The notes: generated by a model not told the origin, from the sequence alone. A stretch of DNA of 64,000 bases from Chitinophaga sp. HK235 (GCF_018255755.1 NZ_CP073766.1:1488001-1552000); one strand, 5' to 3'. Numbered from the stretch's first letter, positions 35,183 to 43,720 are shown. Program-made: numbers and translations.

Positions 35183-36193
35183 ATGACCAACAAAGCTTAT
35201 AGAGAATGGCTGGTGGAAATAAAAAACAAGGTAAAACAAGCTCAATTAAAGGCAGTTTCCAATTTCAATATAGTTTTAATAGAACTTTATTGGGAGCTGG
35301 GAAAGGAAATTATCTCCAAACAAACTGAATACAAATGGGGAGAGAATTTTCTGGAACAATTGTCTATCGATCTCAAAAAAAGTTTCCCACAGATCAATGG
35401 TTTCTCTCGCAGAAATTTGTATACAATCAGACAATGGTATATTTTCTTTTCTCATCAATTTGAATTTGTGCCACAGCCTGTGGCACAATTGCCCTGGTCG
35501 TACCAACGACTGTTAATTTCTAAAATTAAAGACCTGGAAACAGTAGTTTTATATGCCAAAGCCACCCATAAAAATGGTTGGTCAAGGAATCAATTAGAAA
35601 TTAATATTAAACATAATTATCATTTAAGACAAGGAAAGGCTGATCACAATTTCGAATCAACTCTTCCTAAACCACAGTCTGATCTGGCAGCAGAGACTAT
35701 TAAAGATCCATACCATTTTGATTTTCTTGGATTGGAAGAGAATGCGCAAGAGCGAGAGATTGAACTTGCCCTAACGCAGAAGATTACCCACTTTATGCTG
35801 GAGCTGGGAAAGGGTTTTGCCTTTGTTGGCCGTCAATATAAATTAGAAATCAGTGATTCAGATTATTTCCTGGATTTGTTATTTTATCATCTGCACCTAC
35901 GCTGTTTCGTAGTCATAGAATTAAAAGCAGGAAAATTTCTACCTGAATATGCAGGCAAATTGAACTTTTATCTTTCTGCGGTAGATAGTAAATTAAAACA
36001 CATAACCGATAGCCCATCTATCGGAATAATATTATGCCGATTAAAAGATAAAATAGAAGTGGAATATGCGCTTCGCGATTTAAATAAACCTATTGGCATT
36101 AGTTCTTTTGAGTTATCAGAAATAATCCCTGATGACCTTAAAACTCAACTCCCCACAATTGAAGAAATGGAAAGGGAATTAATGGACAAGTAA
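35183..36193 (+). CDS. YhcG-family PDDEXK nuclease (DUF1016)
   Basis: 336 residues. The N-terminal DUF1016 helical domain (about 5-150) contains VLIELYWELGKEI and FSRRNLYTIRQWYIFF plus PQPVAQLPWSYQRLLI. The C-terminal PDDEXK nuclease core (about 190-310) has DYFLDLLFY for the Asp and VVIELKAG for the E-x-K. The family is associated with mobile and defence islands and is thought to act on DNA ends. It is the only gene between the 34906 att-like core and tRNA-Lys, i.e. the cargo of the tRNA-proximal cassette. Confidence 0.9.
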   Translation: MTNKAYREWLVEIKNKVKQAQLKAVSNFNIVLIELYWELGKEIISKQTEYKWGENFLEQLSIDLKKSFPQINGFSRRNLYTIRQWYIFFSHQFEFVPQPVAQLPWSYQRLLISKIKDLETVVLYAKATHKNGWSRNQLEINIKHNYHLRQGKADHNFESTLPKPQSDLAAETIKDPYHFDFLGLEENAQEREIELALTQKITHFMLELGKGFAFVGRQYKLEISDSDYFLDLLFYHLHLRCFVVIELKAGKFLPEYAGKLNFYLSAVDSKLKHITDSPSIGIILCRLKDKIEVEYALRDLNKPIGISSFELSEIIPDDLKTQLPTIEEMERELMDK

Positions 36194-36244
36194 GGTATTT
36201 TTCCTTATTTGAGACCAAGTAATATTCTTTGCTGATATGACTTT

Positions 36245-36420
36245 ACCAGAAAAAGGGATACATTAGACGAGAATTATTTACTGTATCCTTTTTTGTATCC
36301 TTTCAGATTCGTTTGATATGGTTTACCTTTCTAAGGTAAAGCAAAAAGCCGCATAAATCCTACGATTCAAACGGCTTTAATTTTCTTTGATAATCTTGTG
36401 GTGATCCCGCTGGGACTCGA
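36245..36420. repeat. tRNA-flank repeat, copy C, including tRNA-Lys terminator
   Basis: The copy next to the intact tRNA. On the minus strand it supplies the tRNA 3' flank and a rho-independent terminator (AAAGCCG...CGGCTTTTTG). Copies A (20122-20272) and B (22930-23106) repeat it. Confidence 0.8.
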
Positions 36421-36474
36421 ACCCAGGACCCATACATTAAAAGTGTATTGCTCTACCAACTGAGCTACGGAATC
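36399..36474 (-). tRNA. tRNA-Lys (anticodon TTT), CCA encoded
   Basis: All arms fold: acceptor GATTCCG with CGGGATC (one G-U), D-arm GCTC...GAGC, anticodon stem ATACA/TGTAT with loop CTTTTAA (anticodon TTT, Lys), variable GGGTC, T-arm CTGGG-TTCGAGT-CCCAG, discriminator A at 36402 followed by genomic CCA (36399-36401). Its 3' end faces the accessory zone on its left. Confidence 0.95.
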
Positions 36475-36574
36475 CTTTACTGTATTGCTGTTTAGCGGGT
36501 GCAAAAATAGGAATTAAATTATCACTTCCAAATTTTTTTCAAAAAAACACCCGTCTAAACGTCAGGCATATACG

Positions 36575-37318
36575 TTATTCATCCATACCGCCACTATCAT
36601 CGCCGCCAGCGGTCTTACTGCTGGAAGCCACCATGGTATTGATATTGGCGACTTCTTCCTTAGTGAAGTAACGCCACTTTCCGGGAGCTAGATCTTTCAG
36701 TGTCATATTCATGATACGCACTCGTTTGAGTGTCTCCACATTATATCCGAGCACTTCGCACATACGGCGGATCTGTCGGTTGAGGCCCTGGGTAAGGATG
36801 ATACGGAAACGGTTAGGACCTTCCTGCTGTACAAAACATTTCTGTGTAACGGTACCTAGGATCTTCACACCGTTGCGCATCGCCTTCACAAACTCCAGGG
36901 TAATAGGTTGGTCTACCGTTACGATATATTCTTTTTCGTGCTGGTTGCCGGCACGCAGGATTTTGTTGACGATATCGCCATCGTTGGTAAGGAAGATCAG
37001 TCCTTCCGAACGCTTGTCCAGCCGGCCGATGGGGAATATGCGGGATGGAAAGTTAACGTAGTCGATGATATTGGTTTTGTCTTTCAGGTCGGTGGTACAA
37101 GTGATACCTTTGGGCTTGTTGAGTGCGATGTACACAGAAGTTTTCTTTTTCTTCAGTGGCTCCCCGTCTACCTCTACCACGTCGCCGGCCTTTACCCTGT
37201 TACCTTTGGAGGCGATGTTATCATTGATGGTCACACGGCCCTGTTCAATGTATTTGTCTGCCTCTCTCCTGCTGCAGAAGCCGGTTTCGCTGATATATTT
37301 ATTAATACTGATATCCAT
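36575..37318 (-). CDS. rluF: Pseudouridine synthase, RluF/RsuA-type
   Basis: 247 residues from MDISINKYIS. It has an N-terminal S4 RNA-binding domain (~1-55, FCSRREADKYIEQGRV), then a pseudouridine synthase core with LNKPKGITCTTDLKD and the catalytic Asp101 in GRLDKRSEGLIFLTNDGD. The C-terminal QGLNRQIRRMCEVLGY motif is typical of the RsuA/RluB/E/F group. It modifies uridines in rRNA (RluF acts on 23S in E. coli); the exact site is inferred only. An upstream TTG frame exists but the ATG is preferred. It starts 26 bases after the SAM-hydroxide adenosyltransferase stop on the same strand. Confidence 0.88.
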   Translation of the reverse strand: MDISINKYISETGFCSRREADKYIEQGRVTINDNIASKGNRVKAGDVVEVDGEPLKKKKTSVYIALNKPKGITCTTDLKDKTNIIDYVNFPSRIFPIGRLDKRSEGLIFLTNDGDIVNKILRAGNQHEKEYIVTVDQPITLEFVKAMRNGVKILGTVTQKCFVQQEGPNRFRIILTQGLNRQIRRMCEVLGYNVETLKRVRIMNMTLKDLAPGKWRYFTKEEVANINTMVASSSKTAGGDDSGGMDE

Positions 37319-37343
37319 AAAGATGCTTAAAATGGAACGCAAA

Positions 37344-38255
37344 TTACTTAAAACGATCCAGAATTACTTCCACACTCCATTCGCTGCCGCTGCCAATATG
37401 ATAGGTTTCGGCCAGGGAGGCCATATTAAGGGCAAATGACAACTGCATCAGACTGTTCAGGTATGCGAGGGGTTTACCTTCGGGAACGGCTCCGAAAGTC
37501 TCGCTGTAGGGCGCTTTCAGGGTGGCTATTTTTTTATGTTGATGATAGAAGGTGACTTCCAGGATGTCACCGTACTTTGGATGCAGCTGTTCCAGCAGCG
37601 ATGCGTTGATGTTGGTCCATACGTTTCCGTATTGGATATCGAGGATGGGAATATTGCCTTTCAGCACTTTCCCTTCCAGAGTGGCCTGCTGGTAGGGCAG
37701 CGTCACCACCTGTGCGGGCAATGCAGGCCCTACCTGTTCAAAGGTGATAGTACCTGCTGCCAGGCGGGCGGCGGTGTAGGCGTATACATCACGTCCATGG
37801 AAGGTGTAGGACTGACCGGAGCCTTTGCGCCGGTTGACGGCTTCGTCTATCTCCCTCACTTCAGCAATCCCTTCGGAGGCAGCCACCAGCGTGAGAGTGC
37901 CGTTATCCGGCGTGACAATAAAATGCCCTTTGCGTGTTTTCAGTACAACCGACTTGCGGCTGGTGCCTACACCAGGGTCTACCACAGAAACAAACACCGT
38001 CCCTTCCGGCCAGTAAGGTACCGTCTGTTCCAGCCGGAATGCGGCCTCCCAGATATTATAAGCCGGTATTTCATGGGTGAGGTCATACAGCTTCAGATCG
38101 GTGGACACGGTGTTCGCTACGCCTTTCATAGCAGATACGGCTCCGTCTTTTAATCCGAAGTCGGATTGAAAAACGACAATTTTATTTTGGGCCTTCAACG
38201 AATGGACCACCAGCAGCATACCCAGTGTTATCCAATAAGCGATAAATTTTTTCAT
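37344..38255 (-). CDS. Exported SAM-hydroxide adenosyltransferase (SAM hydrolase, DUF62 family)
   Basis: 303 residues. The family motifs are present: VVFQSDFGLKDGAVSAMKG, THEIPAYNIWEAAF, VSVVDPGVGTSRK, TPDNGTL and FHGRDVYAYTAARLA. Members split S-adenosylmethionine using hydroxide as nucleophile, a reaction of the fluorinase fold. Unusually it begins with a good Sec signal peptide (residues 1-22, ending LKAQ), so it should act in the periplasm, where SAM is not normally expected. Co-transcribed with the pseudouridine synthase gene. Confidence 0.85.
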   Translation of the reverse strand: MKKFIAYWITLGMLLVVHSLKAQNKIVVFQSDFGLKDGAVSAMKGVANTVSTDLKLYDLTHEIPAYNIWEAAFRLEQTVPYWPEGTVFVSVVDPGVGTSRKSVVLKTRKGHFIVTPDNGTLTLVAASEGIAEVREIDEAVNRRKGSGQSYTFHGRDVYAYTAARLAAGTITFEQVGPALPAQVVTLPYQQATLEGKVLKGNIPILDIQYGNVWTNINASLLEQLHPKYGDILEVTFYHQHKKIATLKAPYSETFGAVPEGKPLAYLNSLMQLSFALNMASLAETYHIGSGSEWSVEVILDRFK

Positions 38256-38384
38256 CGTTATATATAGTTAGAATATAACGAATTTAACTGCTTTATCAAC
38301 ACAGCGCGCCTCTTCACGGAAAAATGAAATAACGTAAATTTAGATTGGAAGAAACAATCAACCGAAAAACCTCAATTCATAACG

Positions 38385-39254
38385 ATGAGTAAAACAACAC
38401 GCGACTACAACACTATCAGTCCCTCTGCCAGAAGCCTGCTGCTGATGAAAGGCCTGACAGACATCCCCTATGCCCGTGAAGCTGCCCAACTGATGATGGC
38501 CCCGGAACCGTACATCCCTGACTACAGCCGCACTGAGCCTGGCTTCTGGGCACGGGTGGTACATTTCGAAAACCGCTACCACAGCATCGATCAGCTACTG
38601 AATGGCCTCCCCGTGAAGAATATCCTGGAACTCTCTTCCGGGTTCTCTTTCCGCGGACTGGCTGTCACCCGGCAGCAGGATGTGCATTATATTGACACCG
38701 ACCTACCTGATCTGATTGTTACCAAACAACGCTTTACCCAGGCGCTGCTGGAAAACCATCCGCCACTGACCGGCCAACTGGAAACACTGCCGTTGAATGC
38801 ACTTGACGAACAGCAGTTCAGCGCTGTCATCAGCCGCTTTGCCCCCGGCCCCGTGGCGGTTGTCAACGAAGGACTGCTGATGTACCTCGACAATCAGGAA
38901 AAAACAGCACTGTGCAACATGATCCGGGGTGTGCTCGAAAAACGGGGCGGGTACTGGATTACAGCAGATGTGTATATCAAAAGGGACCGCGCCCTGGAAG
39001 CATTCCTGCCCGCCAACGATCAGCTGCACAACTTCTTTGAACAACATCATATTCACGACAACATGTTCGACAGCTTTGAGGCGGCGGCCGCATTCTTTGA
39101 AGAAGCCGGCTTTGTTATTGATCAGGAAGCACAGATTGATTATACCCGTCTCACCGCTTTCGATCATCTGCTTAAAAACACCTCCCCGGAAATACTGGGC
39201 AGAATGAGGCAGGGAGGCCGGACACAAACCACCTGGCGACTTAAACTTCCTTAA
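38385..39254 (+). CDS. LCMT-like class I methyltransferase
   Basis: 289 residues of the leucine-carboxyl-methyltransferase / PPM1-like class: ILELSSGFSFRGLAV as SAM-binding motif I, HYIDTDLPDLIVTKQ, VVNEGLLMYLDNQEK and GYWITADVY. The bacterial members are SAM-dependent O-methyltransferases of unknown acceptor, sometimes linked to secondary metabolites. It is followed 11 bases later by a DUF2945 gene and then an oxidoreductase gene, all on one strand. Confidence 0.8.
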   Translation: MSKTTRDYNTISPSARSLLLMKGLTDIPYAREAAQLMMAPEPYIPDYSRTEPGFWARVVHFENRYHSIDQLLNGLPVKNILELSSGFSFRGLAVTRQQDVHYIDTDLPDLIVTKQRFTQALLENHPPLTGQLETLPLNALDEQQFSAVISRFAPGPVAVVNEGLLMYLDNQEKTALCNMIRGVLEKRGGYWITADVYIKRDRALEAFLPANDQLHNFFEQHHIHDNMFDSFEAAAAFFEEAGFVIDQEAQIDYTRLTAFDHLLKNTSPEILGRMRQGGRTQTTWRLKLP

Positions 39255-39264
39255 AAAAACCTAA

Positions 39265-39477
39265 ATGATGGAAAAACATTTTAAGGTAGGCGATCACGTT
39301 ACCTGGAATTCGGAAGCCGGCAGGGTCACCGGTACTATCATCCGCATACATACTTCCGACTTTCAGTACAAAGGATACACCCATCATGCGTCCCGTGAAG
39401 ACCCGCAATATGAAATCAAAAGTGATAAAACCGACCATATCGCAGCCCATAAGGGCCAGGCCCTGAAGAAGCTGTAA
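39265..39477 (+). CDS. DUF2945 (HVA1 TUDOR-like) small protein
   Basis: 70 residues. The phrase VGDHVTWNSEAGRVTGTIIRIHT and the ending PQYEIKSDKTDHIAAHKGQALKKL fit the DUF2945 / hypervirulence-associated TUDOR-like family. Function unknown; the fold suggests binding of RNA or protein. Two adjacent Met codons make the exact start uncertain by one residue. Confidence 0.85.
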   Translation: MMEKHFKVGDHVTWNSEAGRVTGTIIRIHTSDFQYKGYTHHASREDPQYEIKSDKTDHIAAHKGQALKKL

Positions 39478-39579
39478 GGCCGGTACTTTCATAAAGAACA
39501 AGTCACTTTCATGGAGGAAAGGGATAGTGAGCCTTCAGACACAATCTTCCATCTTTGTGGTGTCAATAAAAACATCCAC

Positions 39580-40530
39580 ATGAAAGCGATTAATATCAAG
39601 GCTTACGGCACCCCCGAAGTACTGGAGGTGACCGAACAGGAAATGCCCGTGCCTGCACCAGATGAAGTACTGGTGAAAGTAAAGGCTATCGGCATCAATT
39701 ATGCAGACCTGCTTATCCGCAAAGGCATATATCCTATGATCCCACAGTTTCCGGCCATTATGCCCGGGGAGATAAGCGGAGAAGTAATACAAACCGGCAG
39801 TGCAGTATCCCACCTGCAGCCAGGTCAGCAGGTTACCGGATACGCTCCCGGCGGATATGCAGCCTATGCAGCTGTTCCCGCCGCAGGGCTCACTGTGCTG
39901 CCCCACGGTCTGGAACCATCCAGGGGCCTGCTCTCTCAGGCACTCACCGCGCAACATCTCCTGGAACAGGCAAGCGGGTATCAGTCAGTGGTGATCACGG
40001 CAGCAGGCGGCGGCGTAGGCTCCAATGCCGTACAGCTGGCCAGGATCAGAGGCGTAAAACAGATCATTGCCATCACAGGTAGCACCCATAAACATGACTA
40101 CGTACGCTCCCTTGGCGCCACACATACCCTCAGCACTGAAGATCCATCCTGGCTTCAGCAACTCACTGCCATTACCGGCCACGGTGCCGATCTGATCCTC
40201 GACGCCACCGGCGGCGATACGACCTCCGCACTGGTACAGGCCCTCGCCGTCAACGGGACGCTGATCGTATATGGCAGCACTTCCACTCAGCCTGCCAACC
40301 TGAATCCGCAGGAGCTCATCATGAAATCCGCCAGGGTAATCGGTTCTACCGTATATAATATCCCTCCCGAACAACGGCAGCAATGGCTCGCCTATCTCAT
40401 CGGACTGACAGAAGCGGGTCAGCTGAAAGGACAGGTCAACTCCTACCCTTTTACCGCTGTAGCCCAGGCCCATCAAGACATTGAGCAACGGCGCACTACA
40501 GGCAGAACCATACTGGTGTTTCCCGATTAA
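39580..40530 (+). CDS. NADPH:quinone oxidoreductase-like MDR protein
   Basis: 316 residues from MKAINIKAYG; an earlier in-frame ATG is ignored because a -7-like box (CATCTTTG, 39550-39557) lies between. Classic zinc-free MDR: ALKY-type start, MPGEISGEV, and the coenzyme motif VITAAGGGVGSNAVQLAR (about 147-164). Probably reduces quinones or enones with NADPH. No pathway partner nearby. Confidence 0.85.
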   Translation: MKAINIKAYGTPEVLEVTEQEMPVPAPDEVLVKVKAIGINYADLLIRKGIYPMIPQFPAIMPGEISGEVIQTGSAVSHLQPGQQVTGYAPGGYAAYAAVPAAGLTVLPHGLEPSRGLLSQALTAQHLLEQASGYQSVVITAAGGGVGSNAVQLARIRGVKQIIAITGSTHKHDYVRSLGATHTLSTEDPSWLQQLTAITGHGADLILDATGGDTTSALVQALAVNGTLIVYGSTSTQPANLNPQELIMKSARVIGSTVYNIPPEQRQQWLAYLIGLTEAGQLKGQVNSYPFTAVAQAHQDIEQRRTTGRTILVFPD

Positions 40531-40576
40531 AAATTTTTTTCATCCTGCTGACATAAGGTTGTCACCACCCTTCAGT

Positions 40577-40584
40577 TACCTTTG
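40577..40584 (+). promoter_or_regulatory. Bacteroidetes -7 box (TACCTTTG)
   Basis: Exact TAnnTTTG match, 40 bases before the DinB gene start; no TTTG at canonical distance. Confidence 0.4.
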
Positions 40585-40624
40585 GATTGTAAACAATATC
40601 ACACTATCTAAAGACATTACAACT

Positions 40625-41119
40625 ATGGAAAACACCATCGCTACCAACGAAAAGACCATCACCGCCCTCACCAGCAAAGGATTACGGGAACACTGGGAAG
40701 GACACCGCCGTCTCACCCGCCGCCTGCTGGAGGCTTTCCCGGAAGAACATTTCTTTAGCTATTCCATCGGCGGTATGCGCCCCGTTGCTGCGCTGGCCAT
40801 GGAGCTCATTAACATTACCGGCCCTGGTATTCCCGGAGCGGCCACTGGCAACTGGAACCTTGTAGCCAGACACGACCTGCCCAGCACCAAACAGGCGATC
40901 CTCGACCTCTGGGACCAGAACACCGCCCTTATCAGCGAATACTGGCCACAGATCACAGAAGAACGATTCCAGGAAGAAGATGTGGCCTTCGGCAACTATC
41001 CCGGAACAGTCATCTCTCTCCTGATGTATTTCATCGATAATGAAATACACCACCGTGGTCAGATATATGTCTACTTCCGTGCTCTCGGACTGGAAGCCGC
41101 ACCTTTCTACGAAAGATAA
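40625..41119 (+). CDS. DinB-family protein (damage-inducible / thiol-dependent four-helix bundle)
   Basis: 164 residues from MENTIATNEKT. It is a DinB/YfiT-type four-helix bundle with the metal-ligand pattern: His in LREHWEGHRRLTRRLL, and a C-terminal HHRGQIYVYFRALG. Family members are divalent-metal-dependent thiol transferases or of unknown function. It has its own -7 box and is followed by a hairpin terminator at 41141-41185. Confidence 0.82.
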   Translation: MENTIATNEKTITALTSKGLREHWEGHRRLTRRLLEAFPEEHFFSYSIGGMRPVAALAMELINITGPGIPGAATGNWNLVARHDLPSTKQAILDLWDQNTALISEYWPQITEERFQEEDVAFGNYPGTVISLLMYFIDNEIHHRGQIYVYFRALGLEAAPFYER

Positions 41120-41140
41120 GTCAGTAGCGGAAACATGCAT

Positions 41141-41185
41141 GCCGAGGACTTCACAGACCACACACCGGTCTGTGAAGTCTTCGGC
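41141..41185 (+). terminator. Hairpin terminator of the DinB gene
   Basis: Nineteen-base arms (GCCGAGGACTTCACAGACC with GGTCTGTGAAGTCTTCGGC, one G-U) around a 7-base loop, 22 bases after the stop. It is followed by only a short T stretch. Confidence 0.7.
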
Positions 41186-41345
41186 ATTTCAGATATAGAG
41201 CTATCCAAAAAGAAGCTGCCGGTAGTCTTCCAACTCGCGGAGCTGCATATTGATCACCCGTGCCGGTGCTTCCGATAACATATTCCCCTATCCCTTTAGC
41301 GGATCATAGGGAATAATTTCTCCTTACTGAATAATTATTCCCTTA

Positions 41346-41376
41346 TTGTCCAGGGCTAATGGATGGCGCACTTTTG
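41346..41376 (+). promoter_or_regulatory. Promoter of the imine-reductase-like gene
   Basis: A TTG element (41346-41348) followed after 20 bases by CACTTTTG (41369-41376, 7/8 of TAnnTTTG). The spacing matches the Bacteroidetes -33/-7 arrangement and supports the downstream ATG at 41398 over the one at 41359. Confidence 0.5.
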
Positions 41377-41397
41377 CATAGTAAAAATGAATCAGCT

Positions 41398-42279
41398 ATG
41401 CAAACAAAAACAACCAACAAAGTGACTGTTATCGGTCTGGGTATGATGGGATCTACACTGGCACAACTGCTGCTCGACAGCGGCCATGCCGTTACTATAT
41501 GGAACCGCAGCAGCAACAAGGCAGCGGCACTTATCGAACAGGGAGCTGTGCTGGCAGCCAGTCCGCAGGAAGCCGTGGCGGCCAGTCCCCTGGTAATCAT
41601 CTGTGTAATGGGTTATGCGGCCACCATGAATATTCTGGATACACCAGCCGTGGCAGCCGCCCTTGCCGGGAAAACGGTGATACAACTCAGCAGCACCAGT
41701 CCCAACGAAGCACAACAAACCGCCGACTGGGCTATTGCACAGAGAGCTATTTATCTGGATGGCGCTATACAAGCGGCTCCCAGCCAGATGGGCCGGCCCG
41801 ATACGCCTATCTTTTTCTCCGGCGACCAACAAGCCTTTGAAAAATATAACGACACCCTTCGTGTATTTGGCGGAGGTCTTACTTACCTGGGACCTAAGGC
41901 CAGCCAGGCTTCTGCAGTAGACCTGGCCACCCTCTCCTATATCTATGGCTCCGTGCTGGGATTCTTCCACGGCGCCCATATCATGGAAGCCGCCGGTCTT
42001 TCTGTGGACGATTACAGCACGCTGGTAGCGGGCATCACGCCTTCTTTCGGGGATTTCCTGCAACATGAAGGCAAAATGATACATCGTAATGACTTTTCTA
42101 TTTCCGAAAGTCCGCTCAGTATTTCTATTGAAGCCGTAGGACGTATCCTGCAACAGGCCAGGGAAGCCGGTATCAACGACAGCTTCCCCCAATATGCCAA
42201 CAATATGATGCAGCAGGGAGCTGCCGCCGGTTATGCAGGGGAAGAACTGGCAGCACTGATCAAAGTACTGCGCCAGTAA
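41398..42279 (+). CDS. Imine-reductase / beta-hydroxyacid-dehydrogenase-like NADPH oxidoreductase
   Basis: 293 residues from MQTKTTNKV. The N-terminal Rossmann motif is VIGLGMMGSTLAQ, with WNRS as expected for NADP preference. It continues LIEQGAVLAASPQEAV and the substrate loop QLSSTSPNEAQQ. The C-terminal helical domain (SPLSISIEAVGRILQQAREAG) fits the imine-reductase branch of the 6-phosphogluconate-dehydrogenase superfamily. Convergent with the next gene across a hairpin. Confidence 0.78.
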   Translation: MQTKTTNKVTVIGLGMMGSTLAQLLLDSGHAVTIWNRSSNKAAALIEQGAVLAASPQEAVAASPLVIICVMGYAATMNILDTPAVAAALAGKTVIQLSSTSPNEAQQTADWAIAQRAIYLDGAIQAAPSQMGRPDTPIFFSGDQQAFEKYNDTLRVFGGGLTYLGPKASQASAVDLATLSYIYGSVLGFFHGAHIMEAAGLSVDDYSTLVAGITPSFGDFLQHEGKMIHRNDFSISESPLSISIEAVGRILQQAREAGINDSFPQYANNMMQQGAAAGYAGEELAALIKVLRQ

Positions 42280-42288
42280 TAAAAAAAC

Positions 42289-42318
42289 CGTGTGCGTCCC
42301 TAAGTGAGGATGCACACG
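42289..42318. terminator. Bidirectional terminator between convergent genes
   Basis: Eleven-base arms CGTGTGCGTCC / GGATGCACACG (one G-U pair) with an 8-base loop and A/T runs outside. Confidence 0.8.
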
Positions 42319-42348
42319 ATTTTACGTATAGCCTTGACAGTGATAAGC

Positions 42349-42963
42349 CTACAGCTCCATTTCCAGCTTCACCAGATGCAACCCTGCCAATGGTCCACCG
42401 GGGAAATGCTGCATCACACCACCCTGCACCAGTCCGCCCAGGTCAACGCCGGCAAGCCCCATTTTGTCGAGTAACTGACCGGTGACTACTTTGGCATCCT
42501 GGTCATCTCCCGAAAAAAATATGACCCGCTTACCTTCCTGAGAAGCAGGCGTAGCACTGATCAACGCAGGAGGCAGGGTATTGAATATTTTCACCACTGC
42601 GGCTCCCGGTACATGAGCAGCCACGATTTCACTGGAAGTTTTACCGCCCAGGTCGGGGATAATAAATTCAGGGAGGATTACGGGATTGAGCGTATCCAGC
42701 ACAATTTTGCCGCGGAGGTCCGGCAGTCCGGCCGTAGCCGCCTCCAGGTACTGCCATTGTACAGACAGCAAGATAATATCAGCAGTGGCAGCGGTGTGCC
42801 GGTCGGTAGCCGTTATGCCCGGATGTGAAGCTGCAAACTCCTGTAAGGAAGCCGGTCCCCGGCTGTTGCCGATCATCACTTCATAACCAGCTGCTGCAGC
42901 CGCTTTTGCAAAAGCCTGCCCAATGGCACCGGCTCCGATAACACCTATCTTCATACTTTTCAT
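42349..42963 (-). CDS. F420-dependent-NADP-oxidoreductase-like / NADPH reductase
   Basis: 204 residues from MKSMKIG (or three residues later). Rossmann motif GVIGAGAIGQAFAKAAAAAG and NSRGPASLQEFA, then DTLNPVILPEF, IVAAHVPGAAVVKIFNTLPPALI and a C-terminal VDLGGL. This fits the F420-NADP oxidoreductase-like family, used here as a small NADPH-dependent reductase. It is transcribed after the Crp/Fnr gene on the same strand, with 89 bases between them. Confidence 0.78.
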   Translation of the reverse strand: MKSMKIGVIGAGAIGQAFAKAAAAAGYEVMIGNSRGPASLQEFAASHPGITATDRHTAATADIILLSVQWQYLEAATAGLPDLRGKIVLDTLNPVILPEFIIPDLGGKTSSEIVAAHVPGAAVVKIFNTLPPALISATPASQEGKRVIFFSGDDQDAKVVTGQLLDKMGLAGVDLGGLVQGGVMQHFPGGPLAGLHLVKLEMEL

Positions 42964-43051
42964 GGATAATTGATTAAAACAATACCGCAAAATTAGGAAG
43001 AGTGTGAGGTGGTGACCAATGATAAATGATAGGAAAAAACCTTGACAAATA

Positions 43052-43636
43052 TCAAGACTTATGGCGGTTTTGAGTGGCACGGACACGGCTCAACGTTTCC
43101 GGCGTTACGCCCAGGTAGGAAGCAATCATATGTAGCGGCACCCGGTTCAACAGGCCGGGATATTTTTCCATAAACTGCCGGTAACGTTCTTCCGCACCCA
43201 TACTGATAGCCGCCTGTATGCGGTCGTTGGCCGCCATCAGGCTCCGGTGGATGAGGGTTTCCGCCATCTTCTTCAGCTCCGGTATCTGTTGTTGCAGTCG
43301 TTCAAAATCTTCTCCCGTAAACATCACCACAGTAGTATCTTCCATCGCATCAATATTAATAGTGGCTGGAAGTCCTGACATCAGGCTTTGCCGGTCACCC
43401 GCCCACCAGTTTTCGGGTGAGAACCGCATGATACGTTCGATCCCCTTGTCATCAATAAAATAGGCTTTCAAACATCCCTTACATACAAAAGCATAGTGCT
43501 TCCATACTTCTCCCTGATGCAACAGAAACCGGCGCCGCCTCAGCAGCCTGACTGTGCTGCAGGATCTGATCAGGGCAATATCTTCCGGGGTGAAGGTACC
43601 TTTGTTTTGCAGGTATGTGGTGAATACGTCGAACAT
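43052..43636 (-). CDS. Crp/Fnr-family regulator
   Basis: 194 residues. The N-terminal cyclic-nucleotide-binding-like barrel contains FLLHQGEVWKHYAFVCKGCLKAYF, and the C-terminal HTH is PLHMIASYLGVTPETLSRVR. It is the same type as the regulator at 21207-21797 and again lies next to an NADPH-type oxidoreductase, so control of redox enzymes is a recurring arrangement. A divergent AraC-type gene starts 85 bases away. Confidence 0.88.
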   Translation of the reverse strand: MFDVFTTYLQNKGTFTPEDIALIRSCSTVRLLRRRRFLLHQGEVWKHYAFVCKGCLKAYFIDDKGIERIMRFSPENWWAGDRQSLMSGLPATINIDAMEDTTVVMFTGEDFERLQQQIPELKKMAETLIHRSLMAANDRIQAAISMGAEERYRQFMEKYPGLLNRVPLHMIASYLGVTPETLSRVRATQNRHKS

Positions 43637-43720
43637 GATGCTGAATAAGAACCTCCAAATGTAAAGTTGATTTTACAAACAGCCAAGTATGCCGTACCTT
43701 TCAAGCGGAAAACCTACTGT

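Noticed and set aside
41201..41281. 26-codon minus-strand frame with VINMQLRELEDY
   Set aside because: Slightly reminiscent of an HxlR-type HTH helix, but far too short and without surrounding coding signal to call even a remnant.
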